From: JAMOBE01 sp039908285
GTDB taxonomy: Bacteria > Pseudomonadota > Alphaproteobacteria > Rhodospirillales > Rhodospirillaceae
DNA: 23,104 bases
Direction: 5' to 3'
Assembly (NCBI GenBank): GCA_039908285.1
Contig: JAMOBE010000057.1
Span: 1 to 23,104, forward strand
Shown here: positions 14,506 to 23,104 of the stretch, in pieces
Layout of the letters: each line of letters starts with the position of its first letter
Position numbering within the stretch: position 1 is the stretch's first letter
Notes under the pieces: model-generated
Databases searched by the model: none
Told to the model about the DNA's origin: nothing
The model's input: only the letters and a program-made list of their open reading frames with translations
Program-made: the position numbers and the translations under genes

Positions 14506-17500
14506 ATGGAGCGCATTTTCGGATTGGATATTGGCACGACGTCAATTGGGTTCGCCGTGATCGAGCATGACTATGCGAGGGAAACCGGACAGATTCTGCG
14601 TCTTGGCGCGCGAATCTTCCCAGAGTCTCGCGATATGAAGGATCTGACTCCCCTGAACCAGCAGCGCCGCCAGAAACGGATGATGCGGCGCCAGTGCCGG
14701 CGGCGGCGGGTGCGGCGGCAACTTCTGAACGAGATGCTGTCGAAAGCCGGTCTCCTGCCATCCTTTGGGTCGCCCGAGTGGCCGCGTCTTATGGCGCTTG
14801 ACCCCTATGCTCTGCGGGATCGTGGGCTTGACGAGCCCCTTGAGCTTCATGAGATCGGCCGCCTGCTCTACCACCTGGCCAAGCGCCGCCATTTCAAGGG
14901 GCGCGACATCGACGACTCCAGGGAGGAGGAGAAAAAGGAGGACGCCGACGAGGTGAAGGCCAACTCCGAGCGAGAAACCACCCTGGCGACGTTGAAGGCC
15001 GAGGGGGTGACCCTCGGCCGCTGGCTGTCCAGGCGTGACCCTCATGTCCGCAAACGTGGCGTTCACGCGTCCCGAGTCGTGGTCGAGAAGGAATTCGAGC
15101 AACTGTGGACCGCCCAGTCCGTCCATCATGCGGTGCTCCGCGATTCCAACTTGATGGAACAGGTGAGGGAGGTGGCCTTTGCCCAGAAACCGGTTTTCTG
15201 GCGCAAGAAAACCCTGGGCGAGTGCCGATTCGAGCCCGGAGCCAGGCTGTGTCCGGAGGGATCATGGCTGTCCATGCAGCGGCGGATGCTGGAAAAGGTC
15301 AACAACCTCGCCCTCACCGGCGGCAACGGCCGGCCCCTTGACGACGAGGAGCGGGCGGCGATTCTGGCCGTCCTGGGTTCGGGTTCACAGGCGACGATGA
15401 CCTGGGGGGGCGTGCGCAAGGCCTTGAAGCCGCTCTACAAGGCGCGCGGCGAAGCCGGCCGGGAGAACTCTTTCAAGTTCAATCTGGAACAGAGCGAGAA
15501 GAACGGGCTCAAGGGCAATCTCATCGAGGCAAAGCTGCTCGGCATCTTCGGCGGGGACTGGGCCGACCACCCTCACAAGCAGGCGATTCGCGACGCCATC
15601 CACGAGCGGCTGTGGGGGGCCGACTACGGCGAGGTCGGCGACCAGCGTGTGGTCATCCGCTCGCAGGAGGAACGGGACGAAGCGCGGAAAAAAGCCGCGC
15701 AAAGCTTCATCGATGACTTCGGCATCACGCCTGAGCAGGCGGCGGCCCTGAAAGATCTGTCTCTTCCCTCCGGGTGGGAGCCGTACTCCATTTCAGCGCT
15801 GCAACGCTTTCTTCCCCACCTGGAAAAAGGCGTCAAGTTCGGCGCGCTGCTGAACGGACCGGACTGGGAGACCTGGCGCAACCAAACCTTCCCCAACCAG
15901 AAGCGCCCAACCGGCGAATTCCATGACCGCCTGCCGAGTCCCTCCAAGAGAAACAAGGAGCGTCGCGCCGAGGGTGAGGAGGAGGCGCGCCGTATCGCGG
16001 AGGTCCGCAACCCCACGGTGATCCGCATTCGGAACGAACTGCGCAAGGTGGTCAACAATCTGATCGATCTGTACGGCAAGCCGGACAGGATCCGGGTGGA
16101 ACTGGCCCGCGACGTCGGCAAGTCGAAACGCGAGCGGGAGGAGATACAGTCGGGGATCCAGGCGAAGGAAAGGCGGCGCACAAAAGCAGCGGATGCGCTG
16201 ACGGAACAAGGACTCATCGGAAAGAACGATAAACCCTCCCACACCGATGTGGAGAAATGGCTGCTGTGGAAGGAGTGTCAGGAAAGATGCCCCTACACCG
16301 GGGACCACATCGGCTTCGATGCCCTGTTTCGCGAGGGCCACTTCGAGGTGGAACACATCTGGCCCCGCTCGCGCAGCTACGACAACAGCTTTCGCAACAA
16401 GACTCTGTGCCGGAAGGACGTCAACATCGCCAAGGCCAACAAGACACCGTATGAGTACTTTGGCCATCGCCCAGAGCAATGGGAGGAAATCAAGCAACGC
16501 CTTGACTCCATGAAGGGCATGTCGCCCAGCAAGGTGAGACGCTTTCTCGCCACGGAAATCCCCGAGGGGTTCGTCAGTCGCCAATTGAACGACACCGGCT
16601 ACGCCACCCGACTTGCGGTCGAGTATCTCAAGCTGCTGTGGCCGGACGCGGGACCGGAGGCTCCTGTAACCGTGCAGGCCGTTTCCGGCAAGGTCACCGC
16701 GCAACTGCGCAAGTACTGGGGCCTCAACAACATCCTGTCGGATGATGGTGAGAAGACTCGCGCCGACCACCGCCACCACGCCATCGACGCCCTGGCCATC
16801 GCCTGTGCCTCGCCGCGGTACACGCAGGAACTGTCACTCTTTCTCCAGGCCAAGGACGATCCCACCGCCGAGCGTCCCAACCTGTCCCCACCCTGGGCAA
16901 CCATCCGCAACGATGCCGAGGTGGCGGTCGAAGCCATCCTGATCTCGCACCGGGTCCAGAAAAAGGTGTCCGGTCCGCTGCACAAGGAAACGGTCTACGG
17001 CGACACCCGCGAGGACGTCACCACGAAAACCGGAACCTATCGGCAGTTCGTCGTCCGCAAGAAGGTCGAGGCGTTGAGCAAGGGCGAAGTGGGCAACATC
17101 CGTGACGATCGGGTAAGAGCGATCGTCACGGAGTGGATCACGACCCACGGCGGCGATCCGAAAAAGGCCTTCGCCACATATCCGCGCATTGGTGACGGCG
17201 GCCCGGAAATCCGCAAGGTGCGCCTGCTGATCAAACAGCAGTTGACGTTGATGGCGCCGGTGTCCACCGGCTACGCCGATCTCGGCAACAACCATCACAT
17301 CGCCATCTATCGCCGCGCCGATGGCTCGGGCGACTTCGAGGTCGTGTCTCTGTTCGAAGCGTCGCGACGCCTCATCCGCCGGGAGCCCGTGGTGCGTCGG
17401 GACCTTCCCGGAGCCACCTTCGTGATGTCCCTGGCTCCGGGGGATGCGGTGGAATTTCCCGAAGGCGAGAAGAAAGGAATTCGAATCGTCCAGAGCGTGT

Positions 17501-17646
17501 GGGCATCCGGCCAGATCGTGACGGTCGATCACCGTGATGCCGTTGGGACAACGGTATGGCGCCCGAGTACGGGCTCCGTCGTCAAGGGGAATGCCCGAAA
17601 GGTCTCCATCGACCCCATTGGCCGCATCCGTCCGGCCAACGATTGA
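14506..17646 (+). CDS. cas9: Type II-C CRISPR effector nuclease Cas9
   Basis: The 1046-aa protein cuts DNA matching a crRNA:tracrRNA guide. Domains in order: RuvC-I with Asp8 in FGLDIGTTSIGFAVIE; the Arg-rich bridge helix (about residues 50-80, NQQRRQKRMMRRQCRRRR); a recognition lobe to about 510; RuvC-II with Glu532 in RIRVELARDV; and HNH with His617 in FEVEHIWPRSRSYDNSF. RuvC-III follows with His758 and Asp761 in HHAIDALAIA, then a C-terminal PAM-interacting region. Every catalytic residue is present, so it should be an active nuclease. Length and the KTPYEYF segment after HNH place it with compact II-C enzymes. The frame is open 120 bases upstream, but that part overlaps the tracrRNA; ATG 14506 has a clear AAGGGGA site. 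Confidence 0.97.
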   Translation: MERIFGLDIGTTSIGFAVIEHDYARETGQILRLGARIFPESRDMKDLTPLNQQRRQKRMMRRQCRRRRVRRQLLNEMLSKAGLLPSFGSPEWPRLMALDPYALRDRGLDEPLELHEIGRLLYHLAKRRHFKGRDIDDSREEEKKEDADEVKANSERETTLATLKAEGVTLGRWLSRRDPHVRKRGVHASRVVVEKEFEQLWTAQSVHHAVLRDSNLMEQVREVAFAQKPVFWRKKTLGECRFEPGARLCPEGSWLSMQRRMLEKVNNLALTGGNGRPLDDEERAAILAVLGSGSQATMTWGGVRKALKPLYKARGEAGRENSFKFNLEQSEKNGLKGNLIEAKLLGIFGGDWADHPHKQAIRDAIHERLWGADYGEVGDQRVVIRSQEERDEARKKAAQSFIDDFGITPEQAAALKDLSLPSGWEPYSISALQRFLPHLEKGVKFGALLNGPDWETWRNQTFPNQKRPTGEFHDRLPSPSKRNKERRAEGEEEARRIAEVRNPTVIRIRNELRKVVNNLIDLYGKPDRIRVELARDVGKSKREREEIQSGIQAKERRRTKAADALTEQGLIGKNDKPSHTDVEKWLLWKECQERCPYTGDHIGFDALFREGHFEVEHIWPRSRSYDNSFRNKTLCRKDVNIAKANKTPYEYFGHRPEQWEEIKQRLDSMKGMSPSKVRRFLATEIPEGFVSRQLNDTGYATRLAVEYLKLLWPDAGPEAPVTVQAVSGKVTAQLRKYWGLNNILSDDGEKTRADHRHHAIDALAIACASPRYTQELSLFLQAKDDPTAERPNLSPPWATIRNDAEVAVEAILISHRVQKKVSGPLHKETVYGDTREDVTTKTGTYRQFVVRKKVEALSKGEVGNIRDDRVRAIVTEWITTHGGDPKKAFATYPRIGDGGPEIRKVRLLIKQQLTLMAPVSTGYADLGNNHHIAIYRRADGSGDFEVVSLFEASRRLIRREPVVRRDLPGATFVMSLAPGDAVEFPEGEKKGIRIVQSVWASGQIVTVDHRDAVGTTVWRPSTGSVVKGNARKVSIDPIGRIRPAND

Positions 17647-17662
17647 CGCCGGGGGGCAAGAC

Positions 17663-19045
17663 ATGATTCGCAAGACCGTCGAATTCGCCTCCCCCGGTAC
17701 GCGGCTCTCGGTGGCGTCCAGCCAGCTCGTGATCGAGCGGCCGGACCACCCCCGGGCGACGCTGCCGATCGAGGATCTGGGGGTGGTGATCGTGGACGAC
17801 ATGACCGCCACCTACACCCAGTCGGTCTTCGTGCGACTGCTGGAGGCCGGGGCCACGGTGATGGTGACCGGCCCCACTCATCTTCCAGTGGGCATGATGC
17901 TGCCGTTTGAGGGTCACCACACGCAGACCGAGCGTCATCGGGCCCAGGTGGAGGCAAGTGAACCCACCCGGAAACAGGCCTGGAAAGCCCTTGTCGTGGC
18001 CAAGCTGGCGCAACAGGGGCGGGTGCTGGAGCATTTCACCGGCACTCACGCCGGACTCGTGCCGCTGTCAAAGCGTGTCCGATCCGGCGATCCGGACAAC
18101 CTGGAAGCCCAGGGCGCGCAACGCTACTGGCCGCATCTGTTCGGCAAGGATTTCCGACGGGATCGGGCGGCGGAGGGGGTCAACGCCCTGCTGAACTATG
18201 GCTACGCGGTGGTGCGCGCCGCCACCGCGCGGGCCATCGTCGCCGCTGGCCTCATTCCTTCCCTTGGCGTGTTTCACAGGAATCGCTCCAATCCCTTCTG
18301 TCTCGCCGACGATCTCCTGGAACCCTATCGGCCGTATGTTGACTGGCGGGTCAAGACGATCGCCTCCGAAACGGAAGGCGCTGCGCAGCCTACTCTCGAC
18401 CACCGGCCGACTCGGGCGGCGCTGCTCTCCCTGTTCAACGAGACGATACTGGTCGATGGACGGAAGACCCCCTTGCTGCTGGGCCTGCATGTCAGCGCGA
18501 CGTCGCTTTGCCGGGTTCTGACCGGAGAAGGCGGCGGCCTCGCCCTGCCCGAGGGCCTGCCACTCGAACCGGAGCCGACGGATGGTGAGGAGTTATGGAC
18601 GGCGTTGACCCTGGTCCTCGTCACGGACGACCGCAGGAAAGCCGGTGATGGCCCATGCCAGACCCGTTCCGCAATTTCCCTGGGGATGGCGCTCCATGTG
18701 GGTGATCGCGATGTTCGACCTGCCAACCGACACGAAGGCCGCGCGCAGAGCCTATGCCAGGTTCCGCAAGGACCTGATCGAGGACGGCTTCACGATGATG
18801 CAGTTCTCCGTCTACTCACGTCACTGCGCGTCGATCGAAAACGCCGACGTCCACATCGCCCGCATGAGCGGCAAACTGCCCCCACAGGGAGAGGTCCGTT
18901 TCCTGACCATCACCGACCGTCAATTCTCGCGCATCAAGACCTTCTGGGGGAAAAACCGCCAGAAGTCACCGCCCTCCCCCTCCCAATTGGAGCTTTTCTA
19001 GCCCGTCGGGAGGGGGAAAACGATGCTTTTTCAAGACGTTGGTAG
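17663..19045 (+). CDS. cas1: CRISPR integrase Cas1, with an unusual C-terminal frame running through cas2
   Basis: Cas1 and Cas2 insert new spacers. The ATG at 17663 lies 16 bases after cas9, with GGGGGGC upstream. Residues 1-300 are a full Cas1, with metal ligands Glu148 (DPDNLEAQ), His205 (LGVFHRNRSNPF) and Glu220 (LADDLLEPYRPYVD), and the usual ending around LALPEGLPL. Members of this group are about 300 aa. Here no stop follows: the frame continues for 460 residues, overlaps all of cas2 in another frame and ends at 19043-19045. The last ~130 residues are Arg/His/Pro-rich and look like out-of-frame cas2, so they are probably not a domain. A single-base change would place a TGA at 18586-18588 in frame. 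Either the gene was frameshifted or sequenced with an indel, or a real tail is made. Confidence 0.88.
   Translation: MIRKTVEFASPGTRLSVASSQLVIERPDHPRATLPIEDLGVVIVDDMTATYTQSVFVRLLEAGATVMVTGPTHLPVGMMLPFEGHHTQTERHRAQVEASEPTRKQAWKALVVAKLAQQGRVLEHFTGTHAGLVPLSKRVRSGDPDNLEAQGAQRYWPHLFGKDFRRDRAAEGVNALLNYGYAVVRAATARAIVAAGLIPSLGVFHRNRSNPFCLADDLLEPYRPYVDWRVKTIASETEGAAQPTLDHRPTRAALLSLFNETILVDGRKTPLLLGLHVSATSLCRVLTGEGGGLALPEGLPLEPEPTDGEELWTALTLVLVTDDRRKAGDGPCQTRSAISLGMALHVGDRDVRPANRHEGRAQSLCQVPQGPDRGRLHDDAVLRLLTSLRVDRKRRRPHRPHERQTAPTGRGPFPDHHRPSILAHQDLLGEKPPEVTALPLPIGAFLARREGENDAFSRRW
18648..19001 (+). CDS. cas2: CRISPR-associated protein Cas2
   Basis: The 117-aa product carries the Cas2 ferredoxin-like fold: MWVIAMFDLPTDTKAARRAY with the conserved Asp, then FTMMQFSVYSRHCAS and VRFLTITDRQF, ending in the typical LELF. 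Cas2 is the structural partner of Cas1 in spacer integration. ATG 18648 is chosen because AGGAAA lies about nine bases upstream; the first 16 residues (AHARPVPQFPWGWRS) precede the conserved MWVIAM. ATG 18696 is an alternative that begins directly at MWVIAM. The gene lies wholly inside the extended cas1 frame. No cas4 or csn2 follows, which defines subtype II-C. Confidence 0.93.
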   Translation: MAHARPVPQFPWGWRSMWVIAMFDLPTDTKAARRAYARFRKDLIEDGFTMMQFSVYSRHCASIENADVHIARMSGKLPPQGEVRFLTITDRQFSRIKTFWGKNRQKSPPSPSQLELF

Positions 19046-19052
19046 AGAGGCA

Positions 19053-22000
19053 AGTGTAGCAGAACCAGAGACGGCCGCAAGCCGCAGCCTCTTGCAGTTA
19101 GGGCAGACCTTGACTGCAGTGTAGCAGAACCAGAGACGGCCGCAAGCCGCAGCATAGCTGAAGAGCGGAACATGCGGGACGGCAGTGTAGCAGAACCAGA
19201 GACGGCCGCAAGCCGCAGCCGGCAGACAATCGCGTACTTCGACTCCCGCAGTGTAGCAGAACCAGAGACGGCCGCAAGCCGCAGCCTGGTGCCCGTGGGC
19301 GTCTGCTCCAACAGCAGTGTAGCAGAACCAGAGACGGCCGCAAGCCGCAGCGCAAGTGCGTCGCCGCCGCGTTCGCGGCTGAGTGTAGCAGAACCAGAGA
19401 CGGCCGCAAGCCGCAGCGTAATGGGGTATTTCCCCCACTAAGCGGGAGTGTAGCAGAACCAGAGACGGCCGCAAGCCGCAGCTACCGGTTGGGCCGATAG
19501 GCCCGTATGGGCAGTGTAGCAGAACCAGAGACGGCCGCAAGCCGCAGCTGCATGGCGCGGGCTTCCGCAGTGCAAGCGAGTGTAGCAGAACCAGAGACGG
19601 CCGCAAGCCGCAGCGCCTCCGACATCAGCATCTCGACCGCATCCAGTGTAGCAGAACCAGAGACGGCCGCAAGCCGCAGCCCGCGCTGCTCAAGGTCAGC
19701 CCCCGATAGGAGTGTAGCAGAACCAGAGACGGCCGCAAGCCGCAGCGCTAAGGCCGATGAGGTCCATGTCTCGGTGAGTGTAGCAGAACCAGAGACGGCC
19801 GCAAGCCGCAGCGGGGAGACGCTGCTGAACGACCGGCGGACGAGTGTAGCAGAACCAGAGACGGCCGCAAGCCGCAGCGGGATGACATGAGCAAACCGCT
19901 TGCCGAACAGTGTAGCAGAACCAGAGACGGCCGCAAGCCGCAGCCGCCAGCCGAGGGAGACGATGAGTATCGATAGTGTAGCAGAACCAGAGACGGCCGC
20001 AAGCCGCAGCCCGCGCGTGAACTCGGTCGCCTCCGTCCCGAGTGTAGCAGAACCAGAGACGGCCGCAAGCCGCAGCTCGTAGGTAATAATCCCCGGCCGG
20101 TTCACCAGTGTAGCAGAACCAGAGACGGCCGCAAGCCGCAGCGGCCGAAAGGGGGATCAGTGCCTCGACTTTAGTGTAGCAGAACCAGAGACGGCCGCAA
20201 GCCGCAGCGCGCACCCCATCCTCTCGCCGGATGTGGCGAGTGTAGCAGAACCAGAGACGGCCGCAAGCCGCAGCGTGCAGGTGTGGATGGGCATAGCCCG
20301 ATCTAGTGTAGCAGAACCAGAGACGGCCGCAAGCCGCAGCCCTCCCTGGATTCTCATGGCAACATGAACCAGTGTAGCAGAACCAGAGACGGCCGCAAGC
20401 CGCAGCGTGGCCTCGACGGTGTTCGGCTATCTGGCGAGTGTAGCAGAACCAGAGACGGCCGCAAGCCGCAGCGCGAGCCTGGTCGGTCCAATCAGCCTTC
20501 GGAGTGTAGCAGAACCAGAGACGGCCGCAAGCCGCAGCTGAACCGCGAGTGGCTTTCCCTCTCTCGAAGTGTAGCAGAACCAGAGACGGCCGCAAGCCGC
20601 AGCAGGACGGCCGCGATATTCCTGACATCGCCCAGTGTAGCAGAACCAGAGACGGCCGCAAGCCGCAGCCGGGCGACATCATCGGGTGACACCGGGTTCA
20701 GTGTAGCAGAACCAGAGACGGCCGCAAGCCGCAGCGATTGCTTGTATTGCCACGTGCACGCGGCAAGTGTAGCAGAACCAGAGACGGCCGCAAGCCGCAG
20801 CCATCATCTGTGGCGAGAGACGAAGCGCAGGAGTGTAGCAGAACCAGAGACGGCCGCAAGCCGCAGCTCGTTGTCGGGAATACGATATCTGGCGCCAAGT
20901 GTAGCAGAACCAGAGACGGCCGCAAGCCGCAGCCACAGAGGGGGCGGCCGCATGACACGCGTAGTGTAGCAGAACCAGAGACGGCCGCAAGCCGCAGCCG
21001 TGACCGATGGGGGTCATGGTCCGCATCCAGTGTAGCAGAACCAGAGACGGCCGCAAGCCGCAGCAGGTAGGGCTCCGGCCAGCGGAACCTGGTCAGTGTA
21101 GCAGAACCAGAGACGGCCGCAAGCCGCAGCAGTCTCGGGTACAGGGAGATCCCGCTGTTCAGTGTAGCAGAACCAGAGACGGCCGCAAGCCGCAGCACGC
21201 GGTGATCGGTGTCCTGCGGCGTTCTGAGTGTAGCAGAACCAGAGACGGCCGCAAGCCGCAGCGGTCACGACCCGCTTGACCTCCACCCGCCGAGTGTAGC
21301 AGAACCAGAGACGGCCGCAAGCCGCAGCGCTCGTTTGTTTGGCTCCGCCATGTGGACCAGTGTAGCAGAACCAGAGACGGCCGCAAGCCGCAGCAGGTGG
21401 GGATGCCGTGTGCGCTCACGAGAGAGTGTAGCAGAACCAGAGACGGCCGCAAGCCGCAGCGCCGTGCCGGTGATGCGCTCCGGTCGCTCGAGTGTAGCAG
21501 AACCAGAGACGGCCGCAAGCCGCAGCCCACTGCCGTACGGCGCGGATATTGATACCAGTGTAGCAGAACCAGAGACGGCCGCAAGCCGCAGCGGGTCCAC
21601 GCCCGACGCCACGAGAGGGGTAAGTGTAGCAGAACCAGAGACGGCCGCAAGCCGCAGCGCGTCCCTGCCGATGCCGGAGCGGGCCTCGAGTGTAGCAGAA
21701 CCAGAGACGGCCGCAAGCCGCAGCCCCTCCCGCACCGGTGCCGGCGCCAGCGCCAGTGTAGCAGAACCAGAGACGGCCGCAAGCCGCAGCTCCGTGCCCG
21801 CGGATTTCCTGCTCGGCGGCAGTGTAGCAGAACCAGAGACGGCCGCAAGCCGCAGCGCGCTCCGGCGAGACGAAACCGCGATGAAGAGTGTAGCAGAACC
21901 AGAGACGGCCGCAAGCCGCAGCCCGATCAGCAGTGTACCGGTGACCGCCGTCAGTGTAGCAGAACCAGAGACGGCCGCAAGCCGCAGCGGGCCCGGCTGC

Positions 22001-22977
22001 GTTTCTTCGATCAGCACCAGTGTAGCAGAACCAGAGACGGCCGCAAGCCGCAGCGACGCGGAATTGATCGTGTTCTGCTGCGCAAGTGTAGCAGAACCAG
22101 AGACGGCCGCAAGCCGCAGCCCTCGACGGGAAGAGTGTCGCCGACGAATGAGTGTAGCAGAACCAGAGACGGCCGCAAGCCGCAGCCTAAAGCCAGGCCG
22201 AAAGCCATCCGGCAAGAGTGTAGCAGAACCAGAGACGGCCGCAAGCCGCAGCGGGTTTCTGTTGCCGTGCCGCGCCTCCCCTAGTGTAGCAGAACCAGAG
22301 ACGGCCGCAAGCCGCAGCCGAAGTCCGCGAGGCCGTCAAGGCGAAAGGAGTGTAGCAGAACCAGAGACGGCCGCAAGCCGCAGCCATCCGTAAGCGGTAC
22401 AGTAACCAGCCCCTAGTGTAGCAGAACCAGAGACGGCCGCAAGCCGCAGCCCCTCGGTCAGGGTAACGATCCGCGCATCCAGTGTAGCAGAACCAGAGAC
22501 GGCCGCAAGCCGCAGCCGCCGATAAACGGCGACCAAATCGGTTTTGAGTGTAGCAGAACCAGAGACGGCCGCAAGCCGCAGCTTATCGGTCTCCCGCTTG
22601 ACGATGGCGTCCAGTGTAGCAGAACCAGAGACGGCCGCAAGCCGCAGCTGGAGAGCGCTGCTCGGCGAATGTATGCGAGTGTAGCAGAACCAGAGACGGC
22701 CGCAAGCCGCAGCGCCGCCCACCGGCTGGGCTATCGGCCCATCAGTGTAGCAGAACCAGAGACGGCCGCAAGCCGCAGCAGGAAGGTCGGTAGGTATTGG
22801 CGTAGAAAAAGTGTAGCAGAACCAGAGACGGCCGCAAGCCGCAGCTTGCGGGGGGCGCTGAGTCCGATCCCGCGCAGTGTAGCAGAACCAGAGACGGCCG
22901 CAAGCCGCAGCTGAACACGATAGTGGGGCTAAGCCACCCTGAGTGTAGCAGAACCAGAGACGGCCGCAAGCCGCAGC
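19053..22977 (-). CRISPR. Type II-C CRISPR array, 60 repeats and 59 spacers
   Basis: A 36-bp repeat occurs 60 times, by eye without any variant. In the transcribed (minus) direction it begins GCTGCGGCTTGCGGCC and ends GGTTCTGCTACACT. Spacers are 30 bp except five of 29 bp, which precede the repeats starting at 19118, 19447, 20568, 20963 and 22678. Direction is set by pairing with the tracrRNA and by a promoter at the right end. Inside each repeat a TTGCGG (repeat positions 9-14) and an extended -10 TGCTACACT (28-36) are 16 bases apart, so each repeat may itself start transcription into the next spacer, as known for Neisseria II-C repeats. No repeated spacers were noticed. The unit of 66 bp is a multiple of three and so creates long false reading frames. 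Confidence 0.98.
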
Positions 22978-23061
22978 TCCATGTCGCCTCAGGGATCCCC
23001 TCATTTATTACTACAAATAATGCGCATTGTCTGTTATAATTGGTACACATAACTTGTGCAA
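22978..23061 (-). promoter_or_regulatory. CRISPR leader with pre-crRNA promoter
   Basis: The AT-rich stretch beyond the last repeat contains, on the minus strand, TTGCAC (23061-23056) and TATAAC (23038-23033) separated by 17 bases, a near-consensus promoter pointing into the array. Transcription would start about 50 bases before the first repeat. This marks the right end as the leader end, where the newest spacers should be. Bases 23062-23104 hold nothing certain. Confidence 0.65.
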
Positions 23062-23104
23062 TGGAATGCGGCAATGGATCAGGCAAAGGTTACGATTGGT
23101 CGGC

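Noticed and set aside
21929..21938. CAGTGTA inside a spacer resembling the edge of the repeat
   Set aside because: Only seven bases match and the spacing of the flanking repeats is normal, so chance is the simplest explanation.
19172..23004. Many long open frames in the array encoding repeated SVAEPETAASRS-like or CGLRPSLVLLH-like peptides
   Set aside because: They are translations of the CRISPR repeats. Repeat plus spacer is mostly 66 bp, a multiple of three, so frames persist without being genes.
23035..23040. TATAAT on the plus strand as a promoter for a rightward gene
   Set aside because: No -35 hexamer is present at a proper distance. The same bases fit better as part of the minus-strand leader promoter.
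23061..23104. Possible plus-strand gene start (ATG 23061, or ATG 23074 giving MDQAKVTIGR)
   Set aside because: Only 10-15 codons are visible, the first ATG overlaps the predicted leader promoter, and no product can be recognised.

Overview
The window is high-GC DNA that looks like an alphaproteobacterium, probably of the Rhodospirillales type. This rests on the nitrogen-type PTS cluster with a short HprK, the PetP/PetR-like regulator pair beside ilvE, and a II-C CRISPR repeat that begins GCTGCGG and ends TGCTACACT. No database search was possible, so the taxonomic call is an inference.

Positions 1-3100 are a decayed, rearranged accessory region. They hold an N-terminally truncated protein of unknown function, two separated pieces of an RTX-type calcium-binding protein, an intact low-GC FkbM-type methyltransferase between those pieces, and a truncated IS256-family transposase that abuts the second RTX piece. 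Positions 3100-4200 carry a small cysteine-rich conserved protein (GTG start) behind two strong stem-loops, then a tRNA-Leu(UAA), then about 360 bases with no convincing gene.

Positions 4200-14200 are mostly ordinary chromosome. They hold an exported peptidoglycan-binding-domain protein with helical repeats, a small heptad-repeat coiled-coil protein, ilvE divergent from a MarR/OmpR regulator pair (petP/petR-like), a palindromic tandem repeat, a relic of an IS3-type element, queA, and a regulatory PTS cluster. On the minus strand that cluster runs hprK-rapZ-EIIA(Man)-HPr-EI; no sugar permease is visible.

Positions 14340-23060 form a complete type II-C CRISPR-Cas locus. The order is tracrRNA (minus strand), cas9 (1046 aa, all catalytic residues present), cas1 and cas2 (plus strand), then an array of 60 apparently identical 36-nt repeats and 59 spacers of 29-30 nt. 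The anti-repeat upstream of cas9 and a near-consensus promoter at the far right end agree that both tracrRNA and crRNAs are made from the minus strand, convergent with the cas genes. Each repeat also contains a promoter-like -35/-10 pair, so each spacer may have its own transcription start. The most unusual point is the cas1 reading frame: it has no stop at the usual length, runs through all of cas2 in another frame, and ends 7 bases before the first repeat.
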